A stretch of DNA of 64,000 bases from contig NC_064756.1 of assembly GCF_011397635.1 (NCBI RefSeq), forward strand, positions 22,002,907 to 22,066,906, in the 5' to 3' direction. A model generated the notes under the pieces. It made no database searches and was not told the origin of the DNA. It saw only the letters and a program-made list of their open reading frames with translations. The position numbers were made by a program, and so were the translations under genes. Position 1 is the stretch's first letter, and every line of letters starts with the position of its first letter. Shown here in pieces: positions 35,201-45,715 of the stretch. The DNA is from Epinephelus fuscoguttatus (taxonomy: Eukaryota > Chordata > Actinopteri > Perciformes > Serranidae).

Positions 35201-37065
35201 CCAACTTCAGCAGCAGCTCATCTCAGCAGAATTCTCTGGGGTCCTATTGGTTTGAGTGTTTAAGAAGTCTGTGCGTGTATTCGAAAGAAAGCAGTGTGTC
35301 AGTGGAACAATGCACTATAAATAGGGCTCCTCAGGGCTGGATATAACTGTCCAGAGAGGCCAAGGGGGTTGCCCTTCTACTAAACCAGAGACTCACATGG
35401 CCCCATACCTCAGTGAGTGGTGCTCCAGTTACGCTGCCAGTGGCCAGCTTCCACTATAACCTTACAAAACTAAGCGCTACCTCCAAACACTAATCTTCTG
35501 TGCTTATAAGCCTATGAGAAGTGGACTGAGGGGTCATGAGGCCTAATTGTATGACCGAACTGCTGAAGCCTCATCCTTCGTCCCACATAGACCTAAATGA
35601 CATGTATGTAGGTTAGGCAGTCATGTGCCTGTACATACATCAATACTGTTGCACACTGGGTAGAGCGTTACTGCCTATTGCTTGAGTCTACAACGAGACA
35701 AACCACTCATAATTGTACATTCTCACCCTGTGCTCATCCCTCAGCGCCAAAGATGAGCTTGGATGTTCTGCCACATCATGACGGCGGTGTCTTCCATCCA
35801 TTATACTGGGCATTATGGGCCCGCCGAATGGCTCAGAGAAGCTTCGCATCATGTGCCGCATATGTTCCCTATGAGCCTGGAATGGATCCCCCCTATGGCA
35901 GAGGAACAGGAAGTAAAGACAAAGTGAATCTCGGCTTTCACTAAGGAATCAAGTGCAAGTCTGCAAGATGACACTGAGGGCTGCAAACCATGATAAAGTT
36001 TGGGAATAAAACTCTACTCCTTTACACTATTCAGTAACCTCTATCAACTACACTATCTTGGAGCTCCTTACAGATATATTCTTCAATGACACAACCCAAA
36101 AATAATTTCAGAGACTCTAACACTTGCCTTAGAAGTCGGGTCAAGTGTGGCCAAACCTCATCAGCAGGTGTCCACTCATGCAATAAGTCATAAGTGACTG
36201 TAGCACGCAGTGTCATCAATCTGAGTAGATAGTTATTCAGAAAAGATCAATGACTAATCACTCTCTAAACTGTAATGGAAACTCTACCACTGACACCCAT
36301 ACTTTTTGTTTCCTTCCTAAAACTATAAGCTACATATATAGACCTGCATGTAAATTTAAAGAAGGCAAAATCATAGAGTAACAGCCAGTTTCCCCTGATA
36401 CTTTATTTACCTTTAAGCTTACTTTTAAAGATATAATAAAGAAAAATAAGTGTCTGTCCTTGCAGCACGCGTCCCATCTCACAGCAGCTGTTGATAAGTA
36501 ACTTAAATATTATAACAGAAATCAAGAATGTAGCCTGCATGTGACTTTAAAAGTTTGAACATTATTCGGCAGGCTGAAACACATTGTGGCGGTACTTATG
36601 TTAATATAACGACGTTCAAATTAGTTTTAATATAAATAAAGTGAAAAGGGGGACTATATTTAATATTTTTCGTAATCAATTCAGCCGTTTATTAAACGTT
36701 TTAGCTTGCGTCGTTAACGTTACATTATAGACGTTAGCTTAAACCGTTACATTACAGACGTTAGCTTAAACCGTTAAGGTTACGTTACTAACGTTAGCTT
36801 GTGGGCATAGTAGTGTTTGTCTGGGTTTTCTATTAACATAAAGTATATCTTGACTGGAATGTAACACTTTAAATGACATTTATCACCGTGATAAACTTCT
36901 TCTGAGCTTAATGTTAGCGTTAGTTTAAACCATTTTGAAAATAACCTACAATAACGTCACATTTCAATAATAACAGGTCAATAACAGGTATTTTTAATAC
37001 AAAATTTGAGCTACTCACGAGAAAAACGGATCCTCATCGAACTCCCTGCGAAGACTGTTGAACAT
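29225..37065 (-). CDS. mlf1: myeloid leukemia factor 1, complete
   Basis: MLF proteins are small basic adaptor proteins that shuttle between nucleus and cytoplasm. In mammals MLF1 binds 14-3-3 and affects cell cycle exit and haematopoietic fate. Eight coding exons on the minus strand: 37019-37065, 35727-35892, 32304-32348, 30599-30682, 30369-30497, 29819-29978, 29443-29587, 29225-29291. They sum to 843 nt, 280 residues plus stop, against 268 in human. MFNSLRREFDEDPFF is the typical start. HREHMRHMMRSFSEPFG is the MLF N-terminal signature. SSSSVMTYSKVGNEPPKVFQ followed by APGG and IKETRKA is the 14-3-3-binding/core region. GLEKMSIGHHIQDRGHVVE is the most conserved block, and the tail is K/S-rich. 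All junctions are GT/AG and in phase. Its position directly downstream of rsrc1 matches human 3q25 and supports MLF1 over MLF2. Confidence 0.96.
32304..32348 (-). CDS. mlf1: mlf1 45-nt exon (15-residue insert)
   Basis: This small exon encodes DMSRSLLPFGSVDST. It is bounded by an AG acceptor (32349-32350 complement) and a GTTAGT donor. Both junctions are phase 0, so it can be included or skipped without a frame change. The next two exons (84 and 129 nt) are also phase 0 at both ends. It is included in the 280-residue model. Confidence 0.8.
32349..35726 (-). other. mlf1 intron 2
   Basis: A 3.4 kb intron, mostly unique sequence. It contains an enhancer-like block at about 34690-34930, described as a finding. 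No gene and no clear transposon was recognised. Confidence 0.5.
36719..36800. repeat. 27-bp tandem repeat with ACGTTAGC core
   Basis: Unit 1 (36719-36745) and unit 2 (36746-36772) differ at one base. They share GTTACATTA, AGACGTTAGCTTAAACC. A third, diverged unit follows. It lies in mlf1 intron 1, about 300 bp from the first exon. Confidence 0.85.
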
Positions 37066-37320
37066 TTCCACTGATTTTGAGGCTGCAAACAAAATTTGAG
37101 TTGAATATATATCTTTTATATAATCCTTTCGGCCACAGGTGCCCCCCAGCTGCACCGCTCAGCCTCGGTAATGTTACTACGGAGGAGGTGATTTAGGCAT
37201 CCACACCTGTCATGTGACGCGGATCCGAGCCTCGGATTGGCTGGTTATTCAGAGCTTTGAGAGTGCTCTATTCGCGCGCTCGGTGTTGTGGGTGGCTGCC
37301 ATGGCAACGGGCTCCAGAAA
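37066..37320 (-). promoter_or_regulatory. mlf1 promoter with X-box and CCAAT box
   Basis: GCTGCCATGGCAAC (37295-37308) is a near-perfect palindromic RFX X-box, whose ideal form is GTTGCCATGGCAAC. A minus-strand CCAAT box (complement ATTGG at 37236-37240) lies between it and the start codon. The stretch has several CG dinucleotides (TTCGCGCGCTCGG). RFX factors drive ciliary genes; that role here is inferred from the motif. Confidence 0.6.
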
Positions 37321-38140
37321 TTTCTGATAAAAACGTTTCGTTTATTGATTGTGCGTGTCACCTCAAACTAGCTGTGGTGTTATCTAACCCATCCCAACAC
37401 TATACAGGTATTCTATTTCAAAGCTGCATAAATATCAATGGTTGTTAGGGTGAAGGAGAAATCAAGAGGCAGCTCTCTAGGATTCAATTACCAGACTTTT
37501 TTTTTTTTGTTTGTAAAGTGATTCTTGCTTTGGTTATTGTAAGGTGTGAAGACATTTGAGACAGCCACTAACACATGTAAGGCATTCACAAAACTTTCAT
37601 TCACTCCAAACAAGCTCTAACAAAGCAATGCTTAATTTGTGTTCTTGCCTTAGCAAATCACGCTGTACATTCCCATTTATTACTTCATTACAGCACTGAC
37701 TATTTGGAGAGTACTGCAGTGACACACCGTGTCCCAGACTCTGTATAGATTTACCATCTGGCTGTTCCACAAATAGGCCTGAGTATGGACTCTTCACCGC
37801 CTTCAATCCCTGCTCCAACATGAGACACAACACTGAATAAACATAAGCATAAATCACTGAATAGTATATAAATATTTATGCGGAGAGCAAAGTTCACGGC
37901 AGGTGAGAATCTGTCTGAATGCTAATCCTGATGCAGATCAAAAAGATAATGTGACTGAAGGGTGAGTCAGGCTACTTTTTAAAGTCACTAGATGGCAGGG
38001 TGACTCATTCATCTGTATTTATCTGTAGATATTGCTGCTATCTTACAGCAAAAACAAATGTCACAAGTTTTTGGTGAAGAGAGAGACAGTGTTTCTATCA
38101 GTACAGTCCATCTAACCACAAAAGCAAAAGGCAGTTTTCA
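37320..38140. other. mlf1-rsrc1 intergenic gap
   Basis: About 0.8 kb between the mlf1 promoter and the rsrc1 3' end. It contains a poly-T run (37499-37508) and a CTCF-like motif with one mismatch (37985-37999, TCACTAGATGGCAGG). No gene is seen. Confidence 0.5.
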
Positions 38141-38162
38141 CAAAAAAAAAATCACATCTATC

Positions 38163-38168
38163 TTTATT
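38163..38168 (-). terminator. rsrc1 polyadenylation signal candidate
   Basis: TTTATT reads AATAAA on the minus strand, about 310 bp past the rsrc1 stop codon. Confidence 0.45.
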
Positions 38169-38476
38169 ACCAGGTTGATTACAAAAGGCAAAATGTATCA
38201 AATGCTATATCTACATGGTAAAACACATCTGTCTATAAGATCCTTCCCTCATTAAATATAAACAAAGCCAAATTAAGAACAGCAAATCAATTAACTGAAT
38301 TACATTTACATTAATGAAATAATAAACACATCATGTCCACAAACTTTTAATTTGCTCCAGCTCTCACAGGAAGGATAAATCAGTGGAAGGATAAGTAAGA
38401 AACATTGTGATGTCTAATAACAAGGCAGATTGAGACACAATAAAAACAGCTGAAACTGAGGATCTTCTGATGTCCA

Positions 38477-41400
38477 TCAGGTCACAGGACTTCCCATGAG
38501 CCTCTCCTGCCGCAGCGAGATCAGTCTGTTGTGCCACAGCTCCTCTGCCCTCTCCTTGTCCATGAACAACTGCAACACAGCGTAGAGAGGACATGTTAGT
38601 AAGTGAACAAAGGTAAATATAGGGACAGAGTGTTGTTCAACATCAGGGCCTAGTGTTGCGTCAGTGCATTAGGAAAAACATAAAAACAGTTTTGGATAGA
38701 TGGAAATAATCGGAACAAACTGAGAATATCACAGTAGTGTATTTCTAAATAACAGGGCATGGTATGAAAGACTGGAAATGGTGAGTCTAATGAAAAAACA
38801 CACTAAAAAATTGTATTTCTGCTATGTGAAGGTATAAATTCCAAATCTTAGATGTGAGTGAACAAATTGTTTTGTCTTTAAAGCTGCAGTTAGTAATTTT
38901 TATGAAGTTAACTGTCATAATTGTGGAAACTCTCACTTTATTCTGAAAGAAGTAAATGAGACAGATAGTTTGTGAAAAAAACACATCCCTCCCCTTCTTC
39001 CTACTGCTTCAAATGGCGTTCGCTATAATCTATGGCGGCAGCGCACTGACAACCAATCAGAGCCGAGAAGTCTCTAACGCAGCTGTCAATCACGTTAATG
39101 ATTCTCGTAAACTGCAGTGCACTGTAAGCTAGTCTGACCAACTTTCTCATTTTACAGCTAAACAGTACACTAAAATATGTTTCTTAAAACACTGGAGGAG
39201 AGAAATAGGCAGTGCAATGACAGAATCTTGACTCATTTGATCAGCGCTGCCTAGTTTTACAGTTTGAAAGCAGTTCACAGGAATCAGTGACATGATTGAC
39301 AGCTGCATTTGAGACTCCTCGGCTCTGACTGGTTGTTTTCATTCATGTGCAGTAAGGCTGACAGAAGTGCAGCAAGGTAATAGAGTAGGCAGAGGAGTAT
39401 GATTTTTTTTTTCACAGATTATTTAGTCATCATCATTTAGTGCTGTGTAAATAACTACAGCTTTAAAACATTGGAAAACAATATTAAAACTATCCATAAC
39501 AATTTCCTTATCAAATGTCTTGGTTTGTATCAATCCAAGAAACCTGCAACCACAAAATGTTTGGCAATTTTTTCTTGCAAAGTTACATGTTTGTGAACTT
39601 TATCTTTGCAGCCATCTAAAGCAAATGTGAATGTTTTTTTAAATTCCACCAACTGTCTAAATAAGATCACAGAAACATGTAATTATAGGAACACACACAA
39701 TATACACCCAGGCAAAGACCTTATACCTATCTACGGAAAGACACTTCTGTGTGTTGTACAGATTGAAAAGCACTTTGAGGCAAATTTGTGATATTGCACT
39801 CTATAGAAAAAGTAACTTGACCAACGCTGGTGGAACGTTTTGGCCACCCCAACACATTTCTACTCTAACTGCTTCTTTTAAATGTACTAAGAGCAGAGTA
39901 AGCTCTACTATGCGGCCTGCTCTGTCACTTCAGTCATTAGTACCACACAGAAATGAATGAGGTATGTTTCCTAGTAAGTTCATAAGCCTGGCACAGAGCT
40001 GTCAGTACTGCCCACCGACACCCATGTGACCTCAATGTGGACTTCTGAGCCACAGTGATGACACTCTAATACTACAGTGAAGGCCGTGCTGTCTTGTGTG
40101 TCCCATTAGTCTTCCCCTGTCTGCTCACATGGAAATGCAGATGAGAATAGACCTTTATAAGATATAACTTATGTAGTTCTGTGGGCCTTGCAGTGTGTTG
40201 ATAGAAAAGGCCGACACACATGTGACTTGTATTCATCGCGGTACATCAGCAGCAGTAATGATATTGATTGTAAGTAGGCTATAAAACTGCTGCTGCAAGT
40301 GTCTGATGAATGAAGGCATCTGTTTATTAGGAAGTAACATAATGACTGTGAGACTGAGAGGCAAGACACATTTCTGTGTTGGCTGTGTGTGTTTGTGTGA
40401 GGGTGGGAGATAATGTTGACATGCTGGCTATGTGTAAATACTGTATATCTATGCGATAATATGTGTCTGATATTATGCAGATTGTAGAGCAGCCCCGGCC
40501 ACGTCAATCCTTCATTCCTAACCTACGCTGCTTACAGCGGCTCTGCATGTTATCTGTGTGTTAGATTCAACACCAGTGAGTTCTTGTCTGTCGGCCCTGC
40601 ACTGGTGTCATGGTGCTAATGAGGCTGTGTGTGTGGGATGACAGTATCTGGGCTGGGCTAATGGGACTCATCTGTTCTAATTGGAAGCGGAGCTGGAGCT
40701 GAAGCTGAGGCCGGGGCCCGCCTGGGGCATATTGCTACCATACATCAGCCTGTCTGAGGGTGTGTATGTGTGTGCATTTGAGCTGGCGGGCGCTGTGTGT
40801 CTATGTGTGTGTTTGAGGGGGTTATCTGCATACGTCAGGGCATAACTTAGTTTCCCCCAGTGGAGATAGATGACTGGGAAGCCCCAGGGAGCGTTATTGG
40901 AGTTTAAAGTTTTCCTTCTCGTTTTTCATCATTGGTCTGCAGGCAGGGGAGGCAGGGTGACGTTAGGAGGCTATAATCTACTACACTGCAGTGTCCTAGG
41001 CTGTATGAGGCACAGTATCAAAATATGCACAACTGGCATAAATAGTGGTGCTGGTTTTAGTAGCAGCAGTGGTGTTTTTAAAAGAAAAAGTTTACAAAGC
41101 ACTGAGCACCACACTCATAAAGACAAGATGATACCAGAAGATAAAATGATAAGAAGCATGATCAACTTTATCTTTGTCAGAGGACTGGAAGTTGTTCATT
41201 GGCTCAGAGGGTGATAACAAGTCTGCTGTAAAGCTAACAGTGAAAGGGTTTTGCCAGGTGACAACTTACACTGGGATGGGCGAGCGTGTCACTGTCATTG
41301 TACACTATGGAAATGGGAATAGAGATGTCCTGAGAATATGCGCTCTCTGACTCCTGCTTCACCTCAACAGGCTCAGTCTATACACACAGAAACATACAAA

Positions 41401-44400
41401 ACAGACAAAAATGAGTCACACTCAAATTAAAATGAGCACTTTAAACATTAAATAAACTTCAAGATAGCCAAAACACACACTGATACAGCAACATTATAAA
41501 ACCCTTGAGAGTCGAAGATTCAAATCGGAGACCCCTTAGCTAAATGACATTTGAGCAGTTTTTTTTTTTTGTTGTCAGTCAGAGTGCAATGTACTTCTTG
41601 GGACGTTTTGGTCCCCAGATTTAGCTGCAGAGTGAGTGCTCCTTGAGTTCATGCTGCTCTCTGGTACAGGCAGCTGCTGACCCAGATCCAGGGTGAGTCT
41701 GGGTGAGATGGAGGCAGCTAACTGGAGGGAAAAAAGCTTTGCCCAGTCAGGCTCCTAGATAATGTTTTCTTCCAAATTCACTCAGAAGTGATGAATTTAC
41801 AGCTCACAGCAACATAATACCGAACAGTCTTGGACGTTTGTTTGATACCCAGTGATGGCAAAAAATGTAACATTTTAGATTCGTTTGGAAGGCTTTATTA
41901 GCTTTTTACTACATTCCCTCAACGTCCCGCCAAACCCCATTCAAACTCTTAGATTCTATATGAAAAAAACAAAAAAAACCCAAAGAAATGAATACATAGA
42001 TTTTTGGACAGGTGAATCCGATTCAACAAACAAATTCCAAGTTGGGTGCGGGCCTAAAATGGAAGCATATGAATGGTAGATGCATCTAATTTTGAGAAAG
42101 AAAAACCTAATTCTTAAGAACATATTAGCCAAAGCAACAACAGCATTAACACACACATAAAATTGTTCCACATTACAATATGAAATGACAGCTCTACCAA
42201 TGGTTGAAAAGAAATATTATTAAATTTCAAATAGCTCCAGAAAGACAAGAGAACAGTGAAAAAGAAATTTAACATTTGAAAAACATTTGCAGTTTAATTT
42301 ATGTCTTTTAGCACATGTCAAAACATTAAAGTTTGTAGATTTATGTACACTAAAATTAAAAATATATACCATAAAGATTGGCATGTATTACAAACTTAAG
42401 TGTTACAGAATTGAGACCTGTGACATGCAAAAAGACGTTTGTCCAGCAGATGGCAGTGAAAGTCTGGCTCATGCAATCAGCTTCTAGAAAGCAGTGTATT
42501 GATAGTAATTAGCTTGTATCCTGAAACTAATTTCACTATCTCGCTTCACTCATCTATCTGTGTATGGTGCTAGTTTCTTTCCTCACATTCTCCACCTCTT
42601 ATTTCCTATAAGTGAGTCTTAATTGTGCTGAACCAGTGACTGCAGTGTGAGTGGGCATGTGTAAATATTCAAACATTTAAAAGAATCAGCTCGCTCGGTC
42701 AGTTGTGTCATGTTTTGTAACAGCTGAAGCCAAAGGAATCATATCTTCCCGTTTCTTTACAACTGAAAAGGACTTAAAGTAAGGACGAAGGTTCTCAGCC
42801 CTCCCCCCGCCACACACATTGCCATCTGGAGAGTCCACGCTGACAGAAGAAAATGTGATATTCAGACGTGATTCTTCCTCCATCCCCAGAGGTATTACTT
42901 AAAAATATAATAAGCCCCACATTTGGAAGGATGGCCTGCTCTCCTTGTTGTACTTGATAAAGAAGGAATATCAAAATGAACACTTTGCCAAGTCCATTCA
43001 TGTTTCAAACACTCCTAAAACCAGCCCCGGAGCAAATGTTTACCCAGTTGGAAAGATCTATTTAAAATTCATTTGGCAGGATACAAAAAGTAAGCAAGAT
43101 GGAAAACACACTGGCTAATAAGTGTGTTGATGTGCCAAACACACAATTCTTGGTAATAATATGCTGAATATACATTTTTAATGAATGCAGCTTGCTTGAA
43201 AAAAAAAAGAAAAGAAAATCGTAACAGATATACTGTAGCAGAAATCAAAGGTTTCACTGGGTTCTCCTCATTAACAGTGGCTTCAAAAAATTATTAATGG
43301 TCACAATTCATTGCAAAATGGTTACTACTACTACTACTTTATTTGGATTTACCAAATAAACCAAATACTTTATTGGCATTTTATTTATCCTTTATTTATC
43401 CAGGTTTGCCTCATTGAGATTAAGAATCTCTTTTTCAAGAGGGACCTGGCCTGTATCTTTACACAATAACATACAAATATAAGTCAGTTATAGAGTAATT
43501 ATATTCTGATATTTCAGCTAACAATGCTGAATCAATTATCAGTTTTAATAAACAACAAATACCCTAAATATATCTGCTATAGGGTTGTCAAACAATGTTT
43601 AAATGTACAGTATACTCAGCCGTTATTCTCTTCATTGCAGTCAAGTCGCCAAAAGACTCTGAAAGACTGAACTCTTCCCAACTAAGGATGACTCGTCTGT
43701 ATATCTTAGGCATTATTTGACTAATGATGAGGACGACACCCAAGAGATTAATCTGAAAAGCAATGAAAAGCCTTAATAAAAGAATGTGTAAACTTGAATT
43801 TGTGTTTCATTACAGCACTTCTGTTCTCAAAAAGCAAATGATAAAGATATTACATCCCTTTCTATGAGCTTTAAATTATATTTTCTTTAGAATTTGAGGA
43901 CATAAAAAAAAAAAATCTTTTTGTGTTTTGTGGGTGATTTTACGGTATGAATCTAACTTTATACACACAGGGGAGCAGATCTGACATCTGCTGTGACACA
44001 GCTGGAGCTAAGCCTGGTGAAGTTTCAGTGTTCAGTGTGTGAGTGGGGCAATACGCAGAGTATAGTGTGCATGTGCAATCTGTGCGGTCCAAGCTGCAGC
44101 CACGTCGGTCTTGACCTTTGTCAGACTCACCAGGATGCAGTCCCAAAAGTCTGCGCAGGTTTGCTGTCACATGTTGTCGCCTATCTTTTCAAAACAGCCA
44201 TGAGCCCCCCAACAAATCTAATTCCTGCTCCTTCAGAGACAGGGACATTTCAATAATGACTTCTGTGTTTTGTCTGCATCTGCACAACCAGAGGGGGGAG
44301 AGAGAGACAGAGAGAGGAGGACAGAGGATGGCTGTTGCCTGCTGTGGCTTTTGTGTGGGTGCTGCTGCTTTGGAGGCGGCGTACACTGGAGCGTCTGATG

Positions 44401-45661
44401 AAACCGTCTCAGGTCGGAACAAACGGCGCTGAATGAATGTTTGATTTGGTCTGGGCTGTCTCTGGACAGACGGCGCAGCGTTGCAGAGAGGGAAATTCAA
44501 TAACAGACAGAGTGAAAAGATGGAGAGAGTGAGGGGTTGGGAGAGAAAGAGGGACAGAACGCACCTTTATATCATCCCTGGATGATTTGAAAGCCTGAGG
44601 AACAAAGGAATCACTCTCGATGGCCTCAATGTCCTTTATCCTTCGCACTTGCTCCTCCAGAGAAGTTCCCTCTGAAACACATGTTACACAGAAGAGAGGC
44701 TATGAACAAAAGCGTGCACACATGTCCACAAACACACATACGCATGCACACACACACGCACACAAACACACAGAGGCCATCTCTTGTCATTTTCTGAAAG
44801 GCACCAGATTTCATTTGGACTCAGCTTAGTTGATTGTATGTTATCTCTCTGTATAATGCTCCTTGACACTTACAATATAAAATATCAGATATTCCCCTAT
44901 TTTAATCTCCACCAAAAAGGACTCTTGCCTAGCCAAGGACATGGAGATACTACAAAAGGCAAGTGGAAAAAAAATACTAACAAGATAATAGCCAGACAGT
45001 GAATTACACTCGGATAATGCATTCTAAAATAATCAAAATATGAACACAAACTCACTGCAATGGAATTTCATTATGGAGACTAAATGTGATTAGGTTTCAT
45101 ACACTTTTCATGTATCAGAAAGTATTTTGCTCCGGCTTGTCCAATCAAACAAAAAGACAGAAAAGGTTTCCAGTAAATTACTCTTGGATATAAACACATC
45201 AGGATTCTGCATATCAGATAATAAATCATTTCAAGAATTCAAGAGCAGTCTTCGCAGCGTAGGAGGGCAAAAATAGGTGTGCCAGGAAAGTTAGTAACAG
45301 GGGGAGGAGAAAAAAAAAGAGACAAGAGTCTGAATGCTCCCATTATTCTCTGGCTGTCAATCTTTCCACTGATCAGTCAATATTCATCCCTCTCTCCCCC
45401 ATCCATCCGTCCTCTCCTGCACTCTCCCATCTCTCTATCTGTCAATCCAGCAGACATCCATGTTTCTCTGCTCCACTGATGTAGGCTGTGTCATGAAAAC
45501 AAGTACACAAATGGGAACACACACACACACACACACACAGAGAACATCGGGGTACAAGAACTCCCACATGTACACATGTGTTTGCAAACTTACTTTGCAC
45601 CAACACTCATGACTGGCATAAATACGTACATGCGGTATACTCTAGCATGCACTCACACGCA

Positions 45662-45715
<54 letters not shown>

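Larger units (their letters stand above)
41378..44564 (-). other. rsrc1 intron between the 36- and 35-residue exons
   Basis: A 3.2 kb AT-rich intron. It contains a full-consensus CTCF motif (42443-42457) and an interspersed repeat (43377-43455). Short open frames here have no recognisable domain. Confidence 0.5.

Noticed and set aside
29225-37065. MLF2 instead of MLF1
   Set aside because: The tandem position after rsrc1 and the IKETRKA, SGLEKMSIGHHI, SEAQTFDYEW segments favour MLF1.
43940-44500. Overlapping open frames on both strands just left of the 44.6 kb rsrc1 exon
   Set aside because: No domain, no conserved start, and low-complexity GAGA text; treated as intronic chance frames.
45657-45711. 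CRISPR-like regular repeat
   Set aside because: It is a simple GCAC/CA microsatellite without spacers, in a vertebrate genome.
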